From: Rhodamnia argentea
Taxonomy: Eukaryota; Streptophyta; Magnoliopsida; Myrtales; Myrtaceae
Reading direction: 5' to 3'
Assembly: GCF_020921035.1 (NCBI RefSeq)
Contig: NC_063150.1
Span: forward strand, 31,605,826-31,669,825
Length of the DNA: 64,000 nucleotides
A program made the translations under genes and the position numbers. Shown piece after piece: positions 12,321-24,050 of this stretch. Below the pieces are notes generated by a model, which worked only from the letters and a program-made list of their open reading frames with translations, ran no database searches and had not been told where the DNA came from. Position 1 is the stretch's first letter, and each line of letters opens with the position of its first letter.

Positions 12321-15300
12321 TCACTGAATCGGGAGAGGTCTCGTATTGTCCCAAAGCCATTGACGAGCAGAACCGTCTAGCAGTGGTGAAACCTGTAGAA
12401 CGAGGACAGCAGAAAAGTTAAATGAATGGTTGGGTTTAGTGGGCTATAAACTCTCTTTTAGTCGTTGAGCCAGTTGTTCTCGAAGTAGAGCCAGACCTTT
12501 TCCCAGACTTGCGCATGGTAGTCGTTGAGCCAGTTGATCTCGACGGAAGAGAGCAAGGCCGAGTCCACCATTTTAGTCTGCACAGAAGCTCACAAAATAA
12601 GGACGAGCGAGCACCGACAGCCAAAGCATCAAGAAAGACATCCGTGTCCAGAGAAAAAGCACCATGCACCTGAATTGGAACGAACGTGAGTTTCTCGAAT
12701 CCAAGGTATCCGATCCCTCCAAAGTGATTTGGCGTGTTTATCTCTACCACGGAAAGAAGGTTCTGCAGAGTAAAAGACGGTCAGATCTCAAGACTCACAC
12801 AAAAAATCTCAAGGATTAGCGACTTCAATAGACAAAAAGGCACAACAAGCTCCGCTTGCATCAAGAATCTCTCTATATGAGGAGATTACAAAGCAACTGC
12901 ATGAACCAAAAACAAAAGAAAAAAATAAGTTATACTATTATTATTTTTAATATTGTTGTACTTAAGAAAAAGGCTGGATATATCCCAAGAAGCAATCAGC
13001 TAGAGTTACGACCAGGTGAGAGACTCGATTCGAGAATTATCCATCCGTTCAGCAGTAATGCACCTCTGAAACTCTTATATCCAAAGAGCTACTGAAATTT
13101 ATGAAATAAGTTCCATAAATACATATGCTTTATCCAGGATGTGGAGTTTTCAGGGAATTTGTATGCCCAGCTGATTTTACAGCGTCGTCACCACCTCCTT
13201 TTCCCTATCCCAGGGGATCCGCTCATATAGATCCGTGTAGCCTGTTGTGCTCTGTCACACCTCAACTTACAGAATAGGCACGAAATCTCTTTTACCATCC
13301 CACAAATTGGATTTGGGTGCCAATATTTCGCATAAATCTTACGAGGAATTTAACTATTTATGATAACTGATGATTTACCTCAATACGAATGCCAAAGGCG
13401 TGGTCTTCATAGTAACCAGGTTCGTTGCTCACAACCATGCCTCTCTGTAAGGAGGTCAGATTCCCATAACGGAAGCTAATACTTTGAGGTCCTTCATGAA
13501 CATTTAGTGCAGCTCCCACACCATGTCCAGTCCCTATTACAAGGAAAGAAAAAGAGGCCGCGCTTGAAAGTATTCTCATAAGTACTCCGAATAACCAACC
13601 AGCTAAGGAATGAAATGTACCATGCCGATAGTCGAGGCCAATCTTCCATAGAGACGAGCGAGCAAATGCATCCAGGACAAAGCCGGGGGTATTTTCAGGA
13701 AAAACAGCTTGATCTAGAGCTATGTGGCCCTGAAATTAAAAGTTTTGTCAATAATGGGGAGATGAACAATTACTAGAAACCACTAGAGGTCAGCCTAAAA
13801 CATTAGATTAGGATGGACACTGTGAAAAAAAAGGTGCAACAAAAAACAATGCACGATACATGCAAAATAAGAACATTCACAGTTTTCACCCCACCAAAAA
13901 CAGGAGGGAAAGAGATCATGCCTAGTTGCACAATATCCTTATAACTAGAAATTTGTGTTTGTAAACTCATGCAGAAATTTATAAGGGTCTTGTTAACAAG
14001 TACCCCAAGAGCGCTTGATAACAACCTGAAGACTAATAAACAATATCCAATGCACATTAATCAACATTGAAGATTAAACATATATTTTCTTGTTGGCATG
14101 GCATGAATAAAACTACAAGTAACAAAGCATAATTAATCATTCTTATCAAGTGTCCTAGGGGCACATTTTACCGAAATCAAATGCATAATTACAAGAATGC
14201 TACCAGTATTAGGGAGAAAGCTCATATTCAAAGCTCCAGGAACTAAATGTATCGATAAAGAAGGGCGCCTGGGTGAAGGGTTTGACTAATTAAAAGAACT
14301 GAGCACCTGCAAAACTCGGGTGAAGCATTCTTTTTGTCGTGGTGTGGGTTCCCCAAAATGCACTGTTCTTGTTATATCAGTTGTTCCATCAACATATTGA
14401 GCACCACTATCTAGCAGGAACAGCTTTTCGACATCCAAAACTCTGCAACTGCCTGGTTCTGGTTTGTAATGTATGACAGCACCGTTGGCCCCAGAAGCTG
14501 CAAATCCATATGGATAACGAGTGAGAAATAGTGGACAAGTGATAAATGAGATCTCCAGAAAAGCGATGCACAAATATTTCGAGATCGAGATCAAGAGAGA
14601 GAGAGAGAGAGAGATTCTTCATCTATTCCATAATGAGAATCACTGCAGAAAGTTATCTAAGATTTGAAACATAAAATGTACCACTTATTGTGTCGAAGCT
14701 TGTATCAATGAAACCATCCTGCATAGAACGGAACTCAAGGAGCTTATCTGCAACTTCTACTTCTGTAAGTTTAGCACCCTTATTAATTTCTTCTTCCAAC
14801 CAGACCCAGAAATGAGCTAGAGCTGCTGCATCCCTGCAGATGAAACATATTTTACTAAGATTACTGGATCCTCAGTAAACATATTGACTTAGACAGAGAC
14901 ATTTTCTCAAACAAACCAGCTTCCTAAAACAGCAGTACTTAATATGTCAATGGGCTTCACATTTACAGATCTAAGTGTCTCCTCTATCGCGGTGAAATCA
15001 CTCTCGCACACTGCAACTTCAAGAGAGATATTGATTTCAACAATATAGTCTCCTGCAGCTAAATCTACACATCCACTCACTGAAGTCCATATAGTTTTCA
15101 CCAGGAGGGCAGTACCAATAAAAAGATTTACTAAGCATTCTTCATAGACCACAATGCTCAGGTCATTCAATAACACATGATCAGAATTCTTAACTTGGAA
15201 ATGCACTAGGTCAAAAGACAAATAAATACCTCTCTCTCCAAAAAATTTGCACATCTACCTATAAAATATGCACCAGCAGGTGCATTCCCACCAACACATG

Positions 15301-18300
15301 AAGAAATTTCACTCGTGTGACTTCGAATCAATCAGTTTCTAGGAATTAAGATTGAGACATCATAATGAATGAACTGCAGCGAGGTGGGGGTGACGAAAAT
15401 GATACAATTAGCCTAAACTATCTTGAGTTGACTAACTCAAGAGAGTTGTCTCGCGCCCTTAAGTATTCTCTACCTACCCACCTGTGTCGGTTTCAGGTAC
15501 AGGTACCCTTTTGTTGAACTGCCATGCTTATACACATATTTGTACATGGATAAGCTAATTTCCCAAATTAAAAAAGAAGGGAAGACAAAAGGCTATTCAG
15601 CAAGATGCAAGAATACATTTTGGAAGATGCTTGTACATATTGATCATATGCTGATGCCAACGTAAACTCAGATGTTAATTAGAATTGAGTAAGGAGAGAG
15701 AGTGTGAAACTAATGTTGGGACTTGGGAGTACCTTAAATGAGAGTTCCGCATTCCCTGTAACTCCGCATCATTTTTCACTGCCTTGGCCAAAGAGATAGG
15801 GGAAGCCCTATAAACTCCAGATGGTATGGCTGATCGACCAATGAAATCTTGCACCCTAGCCTTACTATTTTTATTCAGATACTTATCACAAGCAGACTTA
15901 TAGATGTTGACAATCGCAGCGTTCACCGATGTTGTGTCCAACCAAAGATTTCCCCCTTGTTTTGCCAAACTGCAGAGATAAAATCGCTTAATACAGGCAC
16001 GACAGACGGGAACATACCGTCAATGATGCCAAAGTACAGTAAGAATCTAAGAGCACCGAGTAAAAGAGCATCCTAGTGAATGAGGCCACTGATTTTGGCA
16101 AGGGTAAATCTATCCAGCCTCGGTTCCACAATCCAAACAAGCTGTTACATGGCTTGGATCCATGTACCAATCTCAACAATGAACCAAGGCATTAGCCGAA
16201 TGACAATAGATGTGAAAGCACTCATCTGATGGCCAAATAATAAGCCAACAAACCACATATATTTTCTCTGTCTCACTCAAATCAGGCCAGCCATCTCCAG
16301 CAAACTCAAAACAGAAATAGGCAAGCATCTTTCTCACACAATAAAAAGGCACAAAAAAAAAAAAAAGAGAGGGAAAAAGAACCTCATGGACTCACTTTTC
16401 TATTTCAGACAGAATTTTATTGTATGGTCTCAACTGTACGCCTGCATTTTTCAAATGATCCATCACTTCTGGTGTGATTTTGGAACTATCAACGAATAAC
16501 TCAGCTGTATCAGTCTTCACAAGTAAATAGGCATACACGACTGGAGAATGTGGAACATCACTTCCTCTCTGCAATACGGAATTACATATATTAGGGTACA
16601 GCAAACTACGCAGGCTTACAAGGAAAAAAATGATGAAAATTGCAAAATAAAATCCTACTAGACAACAATAAGACTCCAAATATAGGCACAAGAAAATAAA
16701 ATTCAACTACTATGAGAAAAGCTCTTCAAGTATCAGGTGGATATGACTGCTCAGTTGCGTATTATTACCAGGTTTAATAGCCATGCCACTTCATCAAGCA
16801 TCGATATAATGATGGCAGATGCACCAGCATCGATAAATTCGGCCCTCAGGAAGGAGAGTTTTGATGCCACGTCTAAGCCGGCAAATTTTAAATCATGAAT
16901 TCTAACCGGCTTATTTGGAGGCTTTGGCCTTTCTTTCCATACTTCATCCACCAAGTTTATATTGTACAGGAGAACCAGCTCATGATTTTTCTTAGCAATA
17001 GCCTCCTTTAATTCCTCCGCAGCATCAGAAGAGAAGAGAAACTGTTCACTTCACACCATGAAAGACAGGCGGCATCAGAGAATGAAATTAAAAAGTCTAA
17101 AGCAAATGTGTCTTTGTTTGTGCATAAACCAGCAAATATAGGACAAAAATATAGACACCAAAAATGGTGAAAGATATGAAAAAAAATCAAGAGTCTGAAT
17201 AAGGTCAATATAAGATAAAACTTTCATGCCAAAGCACAATAAAATTACAGCGAATATGTAAACCCGGAAGCTCAACATTGCTATTGCAAGAATTACAAAC
17301 CCTTACGGACACCCTAATATTCTTGCAGAAATTAGAGCCGATTCTACGAACTATAGAACTATAATGAAATATATAACCATTTAACGAATTAAAAAGAACT
17401 CTTTGTAGATGAAGAGATGTCAAAAGGGGCTTTGTACGTGATGTAACCCCTATGCCACATAATGGCTATAGACCTCCTAGTTAAAGGGAGGGACACATGA
17501 ATTTACAAAATTTCCAGATTGATTTGAAGAAAATCTGTAACTGGACAAAATATGGTCCAGGAAGATATGAAAGCCATAAAAAAATTTACAGGATCAATGC
17601 CAATTCTGCATCCAGGAGCCAGAACATCATTGAGCCATTCGCTAGTTGTTGGAACTCCTAGATTACCAGCCCGCATGAGAATCCAACTGGAGTTTAGCTG
17701 ATTCTCGGCCTACCAATAAGAATGATAGATGCGATCAGTACAGCAACCAATGTAAGAGTCAAAGAGTTTCGGGCATAGGAAAGAGCAGAAGTACTTACGA
17801 ACACTAGAGAGCTACTTGATTAACACCCTTAGCAAATTGAAATTGTAAGTTTTCACTACCACACCTGAAGAAAATAACGTCCATCTGTCCACAGAGCTGC
17901 TTTATCCTTTGTGACAACGGCAGTGCCAGCACTGCCTGCGAAACCTGATATGTAGGCCCTCCTCGTATAACATTCTGCAATGAACTCACTCTGCAATTCA
18001 ACATATATGAATAATGAAAAATTAACACCAGAGCAATGACAAGAAATCGATACTCGAGCAACAAGACAACGCAGTTGCAATTCCTTAGGCGCACTCTTCC
18101 TAACCTTCGCTTTATAACAACAAAACGATCTTCAAGTCCTAAGAATTAGCGAAACTTGAAGGGGACATAATCTTATTCCTTTAAACATGTTCCAGATGAA
18201 CAGGAAAGAAGAAGCTCTTGCATCAATTCTTCAATGGAAGAATGCTAGATAGGAAAACCTTTCTTTTGAACTGAAGCAATAGAGTAACTGCTAAGCGAAC

Positions 18301-18988
18301 CAAAACCAAACATATCATTATACTGACAATATGCGAGCCGCGTGAGCTTAAACCAGAAGCTCATTCTCTTTCACTCTTCCCGACATAGTAACCGCTTCCC
18401 ATCCATTTCAAGCAATGTACATTTACACTTGAAAGATAGTCCAAATAGAACATCACAATCAACTGTAACATGGTCCAACGTCCATGTAATTCACCTAACA
18501 CAACACATCAGCACTTCCAGAGTGGAACAACAGGTTTATGCGATTAACAAAGTACCTCAGCAGTTCCAGAATGGAACAACAAAGGTTATTCGATCAAACT
18601 AGCAGAACACTGATGAAGAAAAGAAAAGAAAAGAAAAAGAATCAGAGAACCGAACCTGATGAGCGTCCTGAGAAGGAACGATGTACGCGTCGATGCCGAT
18701 CCCAGGCTTCGAGAAGAGCTCGCGGAGAGCTCGGAGCTTCTCGTCAGGCTCCGACCCGCCGCCCTCGCGCTTCCTGAGCTCCGACGACGGTTTCGCCTTC
18801 ACGGAACCGCAACTCCGAACGCAAAATCGAGGTCCGACGGTCGTCCTCGCGAGGTACTTGGAAGGGGACCTGGAGTTGGGGAACAGAGGGAGGGAGAGAG
18901 CCAAGAAGCGGAAGCACAGAGGCCGCGAGGGAATCGAGGTTGGCGAGAGAGAGAGAGGCCGCATAGCTGGCGATCGGAGAGCGTGCAT
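12321..18988 (-). CDS. APP2: Xaa-Pro aminopeptidase, plastid APP2 type
   Basis: Aminopeptidase P removes an N-terminal residue preceding proline using two Mn ions. Thirteen exons: 18988-18656, 17990-17865, 17709-17590, 17041-16769, 16568-16396, 15969-15733, 14833-14682, 14497-14307, 13729-13621, 13533-13379, 12762-12670, 12577-12497 and 12392-12321. The phases agree and the product is 704 aa, close to the roughly 710 aa of plant plastid forms. The first 60-70 residues are rich in Ser, Arg and Pro, like a transit peptide, ahead of [16 protein letters not shown] creatinase-like N-terminal half is followed by the pita-bread M24 domain. Expected metal ligands are D501 and D512 ([18 protein letters not shown]), H575 (GTGHGVG), E609 (SNEPGYYED) and E623 (GIRIE); H584 is also kept. 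The last intron has a weak donor (AAAAG/GTCTGG) beside a tandem duplication. Reading through gives a different C-terminus ending NNWLND instead of TRPLPIQ. Confidence 0.93.
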
Positions 18989-19256
18989 GGTCCTTGAAGA
19001 GAGAGAACCGTTTCTCTCTCGCAGTTCGGAGAGAGAATGAGAGATGATAAGAGAGCTTAATGGGCTCGTGAGAAGTGTAGCAGAGGATTTCTTTATGTTT
19101 TTTGGGGAAGCTGAATTTTTATTTATTTATTTTATTTTTTTGGGGATCTGACGGGAAGCTGGTTCGGTAAAGCAAAATTTTCACGTCATTGCCATTTCCG
19201 AAAGTAAAAACCATCTAATGAGATTTTATATTAATATTTTCGTTTGTTTCCCTAAA
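18989..19256. promoter_or_regulatory. Putative 5' UTR and promoter of the APP2-like gene
   Basis: The 5'-flanking sequence just upstream of the ATG on the minus strand is purine/pyrimidine biased (GAGAGAGA-rich on +), then AT-rich. No sure TATA box was assigned. Confidence 0.35.
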
Positions 19257-19265
19257 AAAATAATT

Positions 19266-20504
19266 AGAAAAATTTTGATTAAGGGCCTCAAATGCTCTAA
19301 AATTCTCAAATAAGAACCCGAAGTTGACTTTATTTCAAATAAGGACTTGAAATGCCCTCATTATTTCAAATAAGGACCTGAAGTAATCATGGCTTTTTCA
19401 TATAAGGGCTTGACCAAGCCGGTCGGTCAAATACACCTGCCGATCAAGGTTTTTTTTTTGTCAATTTAGAATTTTAACCTAATTTTTAATTTAATGAAAT
19501 TAAAAATTAAAAACTAAAGTAAAAAAAAAAAAAGAATGGTATATAGGCGGGAGGGGCTACCTCTCGCCTATGGCCGCCGTCCTATTGTCGATGGGGTGAC
19601 AACGAGGCGCCGACGACCCCGTCGACCAGAGTCTAGGGCCGGCTGGCCCTCACCATAGCAAGGATAGGCCGTGACCCTCCTCCGGATCTGGGGGAGGGCC
19701 ACGGCCCTTCCCTCGGACCAGGGCGGTGGTTGCGGTCGGGAATGTCGCCAAGACCAGGGCGGTGGTTGCGGATTGGTTCGTGTAGCTGCTAGGTGAGACG
19801 GCGGTTGCGCCATGCAGATTTCATGATAAGGAACAAGCAACTCATCCCCTAGATCGGGTCGGCGGTTGCGCCCTGTAGAAGTTTGCGATCGCAATCGCGC
19901 CCTCCGGGCGGGGCCGGTAGTGGTGACGACGGCGGCCTCGACTTGGAGGGATTGCTTGGAAAGCCAGTCCTTGAAGTTGGGCCTTGATCTCCTTGAAGCG
20001 GACCGGAGCTGCTAGGGTTTGTTAGGGGGCAAGAACTTGAAGATGATGACCAGTGCTTGCCTTGCTCCATTTGTCGAATTCTTTCAACGATGGAGGAGGG
20101 TGATTTACGGTCGGCGGGGTCGCCGGCCCTTGCCAAGGCGTTGGCGACTTCGACGACCATCGCCACCGCCCCACCGATGTTGGGGCGGCGGCCATAGGCT
20201 TGAGGAAGTTTGGGTTTTGGTCCTTTTATTACTTTTATTTTTAAAATTTTTGAAAACAGAAAAAAAAAGGAAAAATAAATAAAAATAAAAAGAATTAAAT
20301 TACAAAAATGTCCCTATCAACGGGTGAGCTAAAACCCCTTTTGAGACTATATGATCACTTCAGGGCTTTATTTGAAATAATATTCACTTCGGACCCTTAT
20401 TTAAAATAATGAATGCACTTGAGGTCTTTATTTGAAATAAGGTCAACTTCGAGCCCTTACTTGAGAATTTCAAAGCACTTGAGGCCCTTAGTCGAAATTT
20501 TCCC
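19266..20504. mobile_element. Mutator-like non-autonomous element with GC-rich cargo (Pack-MULE candidate)
   Basis: A 1239-bp element flanked by a perfect 9-bp direct repeat AAAATAATT (19257-19265 and 20505-20513), the target-duplication length of Mutator-like elements. The two ends are inverted repeats: left AGAAAAATTTTGATTAAGGG, right on the opposite strand GGGAAAATTTCGACTAAGGG. Similarity continues for about 120-150 bp through internal sub-repeats of the type ATTTCAAATAAGGACYTGAA. The interior (about 19545-20215) is strongly GC-rich, unlike its surroundings, with several overlapping open frames on both strands but no transposase. Captured host gene fragments would explain this; no source gene was recognised. 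Confidence 0.82.
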
Positions 20505-20513
20505 AAAATAATT

Positions 20514-21359
20514 TTTAAAAAATAATCACTTAAATTAATTGAGATAATTAGTGATCCACAATAACTCATATTTAATATTTTCGCGAACGATGAAAACACT
20601 TTTTGTTCGATCATTTTTTTAAGCGACAAAAGCGATAATTTTAAGAAAAATATTGTTCAAATTGGTCATGTTACGTGCCATTTTCAAAAGTCAAAATCAT
20701 TAAACGTGACTCCGAGAGAATTACCAATATATGAAGTTCCTTTCTTTCTTTCTTTTGTATTTGAAGAAAAAAAATCATATCATGGCTCAAAGTCGACCCT
20801 TATATGTTGTGTTAAGAAAATATCTCTTTTCTCTTCTCATGATTTTGACCTTGATCACTCCTTTTTTTTATTTCGTTTGTGTTTCTTTCGGTTCCATGAA
20901 TCTATTGTGTTCCATGTTGGGTGCAAACTGCTTTCTTGCTAAGTGAGAGAGCGATCTCGCTTTGTTTGCTAAAGCTGGGAGTTACTCCAATATAGTGCCT
21001 TTATTTTTCTGGTTAACTTTCTAAGTTTAAATCACTATGCTTATTACATGCAAGACATGCATAATAATCATCCTGCTTTTTTGTTCCCGGTAACATAATT
21101 GAGATAGAAATCTTTTTAGTAACTCAATTTCATTTTTCTATTTTCGGGACACATTTTTTTATCCAAAGAAATAAGTTTGGAAACACGGAAGAGAAAATGT
21201 GACTTCAAGATTTCATTGGTTCCAAAACTACTATTCTCATTTTGTGCTGGATCCATATTCATTTCTTCTTCTACTTGCTTTGGCTATGAAAAACAAAATT
21301 TCGTGATTATAGAGTGCCTTGCCTGGAACATTTGGCCTCCCTTTGCCTTTTCTTCTTCG
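20514..21359. other. AT-rich spacer with dispersed repeat, no gene
   Basis: Positions about 20562-20700 and 20989-21045 match a block at about 25866-26100. Small open frames at 20706-20946 lack recognisable motifs and sit in low-complexity AT sequence. Confidence 0.5.
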
Positions 21360-21830
21360 GCTTGATTAGAAGCGATATTATTGCTGCTTTAATTGTCACA
21401 ATAGAACCTTAAAGGATTGTCAAATTGAAGGCTTTGCTCCCCTAATAAGCCTCCTAGCCAAAGTAACTCACCAATGGCTTTCGCCAAAGGATTGTCAAAT
21501 TGAAGCCTTTGCTCCCCTAGTAACTATTGAGCCTCCTAGCAAAAGTAATTCATTGATAGCATTTGCCATTACTCAAAATTTGCCTCGGCACTAAATCTAG
21601 CCACAATAGATTGTCTTCTAGTATGATCATTTACACAAGTATTACCCACCAGCTTGAGGTATCTAGAGGTAGATCTCCCATCAGTCATCCCGATTTGCAA
21701 AAGTATAAGCTTCTACTTGCATTCCTATTTTTATCGATTGTATACATTTCCCAATAGCTACTTTCAAGAATCGAAAAATACGATAAACCACCTCCATGCG
21801 TAGACTCTTAAGATTATGTATGAACTGCCC
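21360..21830 (-). pseudogene. Copia reverse transcriptase / RNase H relic
   Basis: On the minus strand, translation gives MEVVYRIFRFLKVAIGK followed, after gaps and frame changes, by RRQSIVARFSAEAEF and VMANAINELLLLGG. These correspond to the end of copia reverse transcriptase and the start of its RNase H (SSAEAEF motif). Several stops and frameshifts are present. An internal direct repeat of about 75 bp (about 21410-21485 and 21487-21565) lies within the relic. Confidence 0.65.
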
Positions 21831-22547
21831 ACTCCATAAGACATGTTAGCACGATAAAATAACTCTCTACCCTACTGAAGGAAGTAGGGCCTTAAGCTTC
21901 ATGAGACCTTTTTGGTCCACACTAGCAAGGATGACCCCTCTCCTCAGCTGTTCGATTGAGCGGAGGCTTTCTTGATCAACTTTCTAAATGAAGAAAGAGA
22001 AAGTCAAAACGCATCGTTTCTTTATATTACAGTGGTAAGTGGAACTCGCTACAAGTGCTACGCTCCTCTACCTTGTGTAAGTATGCAACTCCTATGTTTC
22101 AGTCTTCATTCCTCTCGGTTCTTCATTCTCATTCCGTTCGTTGGAGGGAAAAAGACATTCTTTCAAGATGTTATACCAATGCTAGTTTCTCTTAATTGGT
22201 ACGAAGTCGTCAGTTATGTGATGATCCTATTTAGGCTGTCTCCTTTAACTCATCATCATCTACTTATATTTTTCCTTTGCAGGTGCCCCCCGGATCTTTA
22301 CAGACAAAGATATTGGTGAGATAGCTCCCTTGAGTATTGAGTCAAGATGATTGTTTTCTGTTGGAAAACCACAGAAGTTCAAGGATCAACATCATCAGAA
22401 AAGTCTCCTAGAGTGTGCAACTATTCGCATCCGAAGTAATCTTCAGTGCAGTTCCTACTCTTTGATTGCTGCCGTAGTGTTGAGCGAAGGTGAAAAAAGT
22501 ACCAAGTATTTAGGACAGTCAAAGTGAATGGTTAATCGTGTTGTATC
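21831..22547. other. Degenerate sequence, no gene
   Basis: Probably further copia debris on its left side. An open frame at 21972-22319 shows no recognisable domain. Confidence 0.4.
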
Positions 22548-22912
22548 TATTGGAATAAATAAATATTAAACCACGCTTTCTTCTAATAGTTTAAGCTTTT
22601 AGAACAGTTAGCTGTGGTACCATCAAATCTTTTATGGTATCAGAGCAAGAGGTCTTGAGTTCAAATCTTTCCAGGACCCTTATTTGCCTCCCCAATTAAA
22701 GGTCCATGCTTAGTACTAGGCAAAAGACCGGACTAAGCGTGAGAAGGAGTGTTTGAATAAATAAATAAATAAATAAATATTAAACCATGCTTTCTTCTAA
22801 TAGATTAAACTTTTAGAACAGTTAGCGTGAGGAGGGGGAGTGTTGGAATAAATAAATATTAAATCACGCTTTCTTCTAATAGCTTAAGTTTTTAGATATC
22901 AAATCTTTCGGA
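22548..22912 (+). mobile_element. TRIM-like miniature LTR retroelement, three repeat units
   Basis: Three copies of a short terminal repeat (about 60-85 bp) begin near 22548, 22750 and 22841; the later two begin TGTTTGAATAAAT and TGTTGGAATAAAT. The first is followed by a perfect tRNA-iMet primer-binding site TGGTATCAGAGC (22635-22646). Purine tracts (GAGAAGGAG and GAGGAGGGGGAG) directly precede the second and third. The spacer shares CCCCAATTAAA and TGCTTAGTACTAGGCAAAA with the element at 1270-1674. No coding capacity. Confidence 0.7.
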
Positions 22913-22915
22913 TAT

Positions 22916-24015
22916 TGGAGGGTGAATAGGTGATTTTGAATCAAAATGAAACTTAATGCGGAAATATAACAGTTTCAAGACACGACTGAACAAAACCAAG
23001 AAGAGTACGTGCAAATAAACTAATCGGAATAATAAGAGTTCTGGGAAGAGAATATTGCACACAGTATTTATAGTGGTTCGGCTTGTTAGGCCTACATCCA
23101 CTCTCCCACGATGACAGCCGACTGGCTGGATTCCACTAGAATGGATTCAAGGAGGTTACAAGAGATGATACTCTCAATCACTCTTACAAATCCTCACAAT
23201 GAAATAACTTTGAGCTCTTTTAAGTAACAATGTGAATCTGAAACACTCAGCCTTTAGAATTAAATGTTCTCTCTCTCACTTTGCTAGTTGCCATAGATCT
23301 TTTTTTATACTCCTTTGCTTCCAAACTAGCCGTTGGACAAACCTTCAAAGGATCGCTCTTCAATAATAGATTGGACATCATCAATTGTAATTGAACTAGA
23401 CTATATTTCAAGAAGATATGGTATCCGTTGGAGTAGAGTCCGAACTCTTTAGATTCAATAGCCCATACAACTAAATCTTTAGTTTCCAAAAGTAAAGTGA
23501 ATCAAATAGATAGCAATTCTTCATTTCCGGAAAGGGATATCTAATTGTAGATATTCTCTTGATTTGATTGAAGAATAATCTTGTCAATCAAATATCACGA
23601 ACTTCCAAAAAAGATATCGCCAATATTGGAAACCTGCCAAACGTGGATCTTCAGAATCTGTCCGAACAATATTGCAGAATTTGAACTATATGCATAAGCA
23701 GTTTTCAAAAGTAGACTATCCGAATTTGAACAAGCTTTGAACAACGACTACGAGCTTGAATAAAGTCCTTTTGACATGTTATATAAATCTTGAGAAGATG
23801 AATCTTCAGAGACAGTATCATACTCCATTTGAACTACTTCAGAAGCAAAATACATGACTACTTCCATTTAAGTCTGACTGTCAGAATTAGATCAAATGAG
23901 CTTTTGTTCACTTGTTGTCCTGCAATAAAGAGTTAACAACCATTATATAGATTCTCTCTAAATAATGATAGTTTTGGCATAATCAAAATATTTAGAAGGA
24001 GGGTTTTCTTCAACA
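22916..24015 (-). mobile_element. Copia-type LTR, apparently solo or truncated element
   Basis: About 1.1 kb read on the minus strand from TGTTGAAGAAAACC to ...CACCCTCCA. Directly upstream on that strand (about 24016-24050) is TTTTGTCATCAT followed by a degenerate purine tract (ATTGGGAGATTG), typical of the 3' end of copia internal regions. A second similar motif lies near 24300-24325. Near the U5 end, CACTATAAATACTG and the final CACCTATTCACCCTCC resemble copia LTR ends. No gag-pol follows to the right. Confidence 0.55.
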
Positions 24016-24050
24016 ATCTCCCAATTTTTTATGATGACAAAACTTCATGA

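Noticed and set aside
19568..20282. Several overlapping open frames of 80-110 codons on both strands.
   Set aside because: They lie in the GC-rich interior of the Mutator-like element, where long frames occur by composition; none has a recognisable domain.
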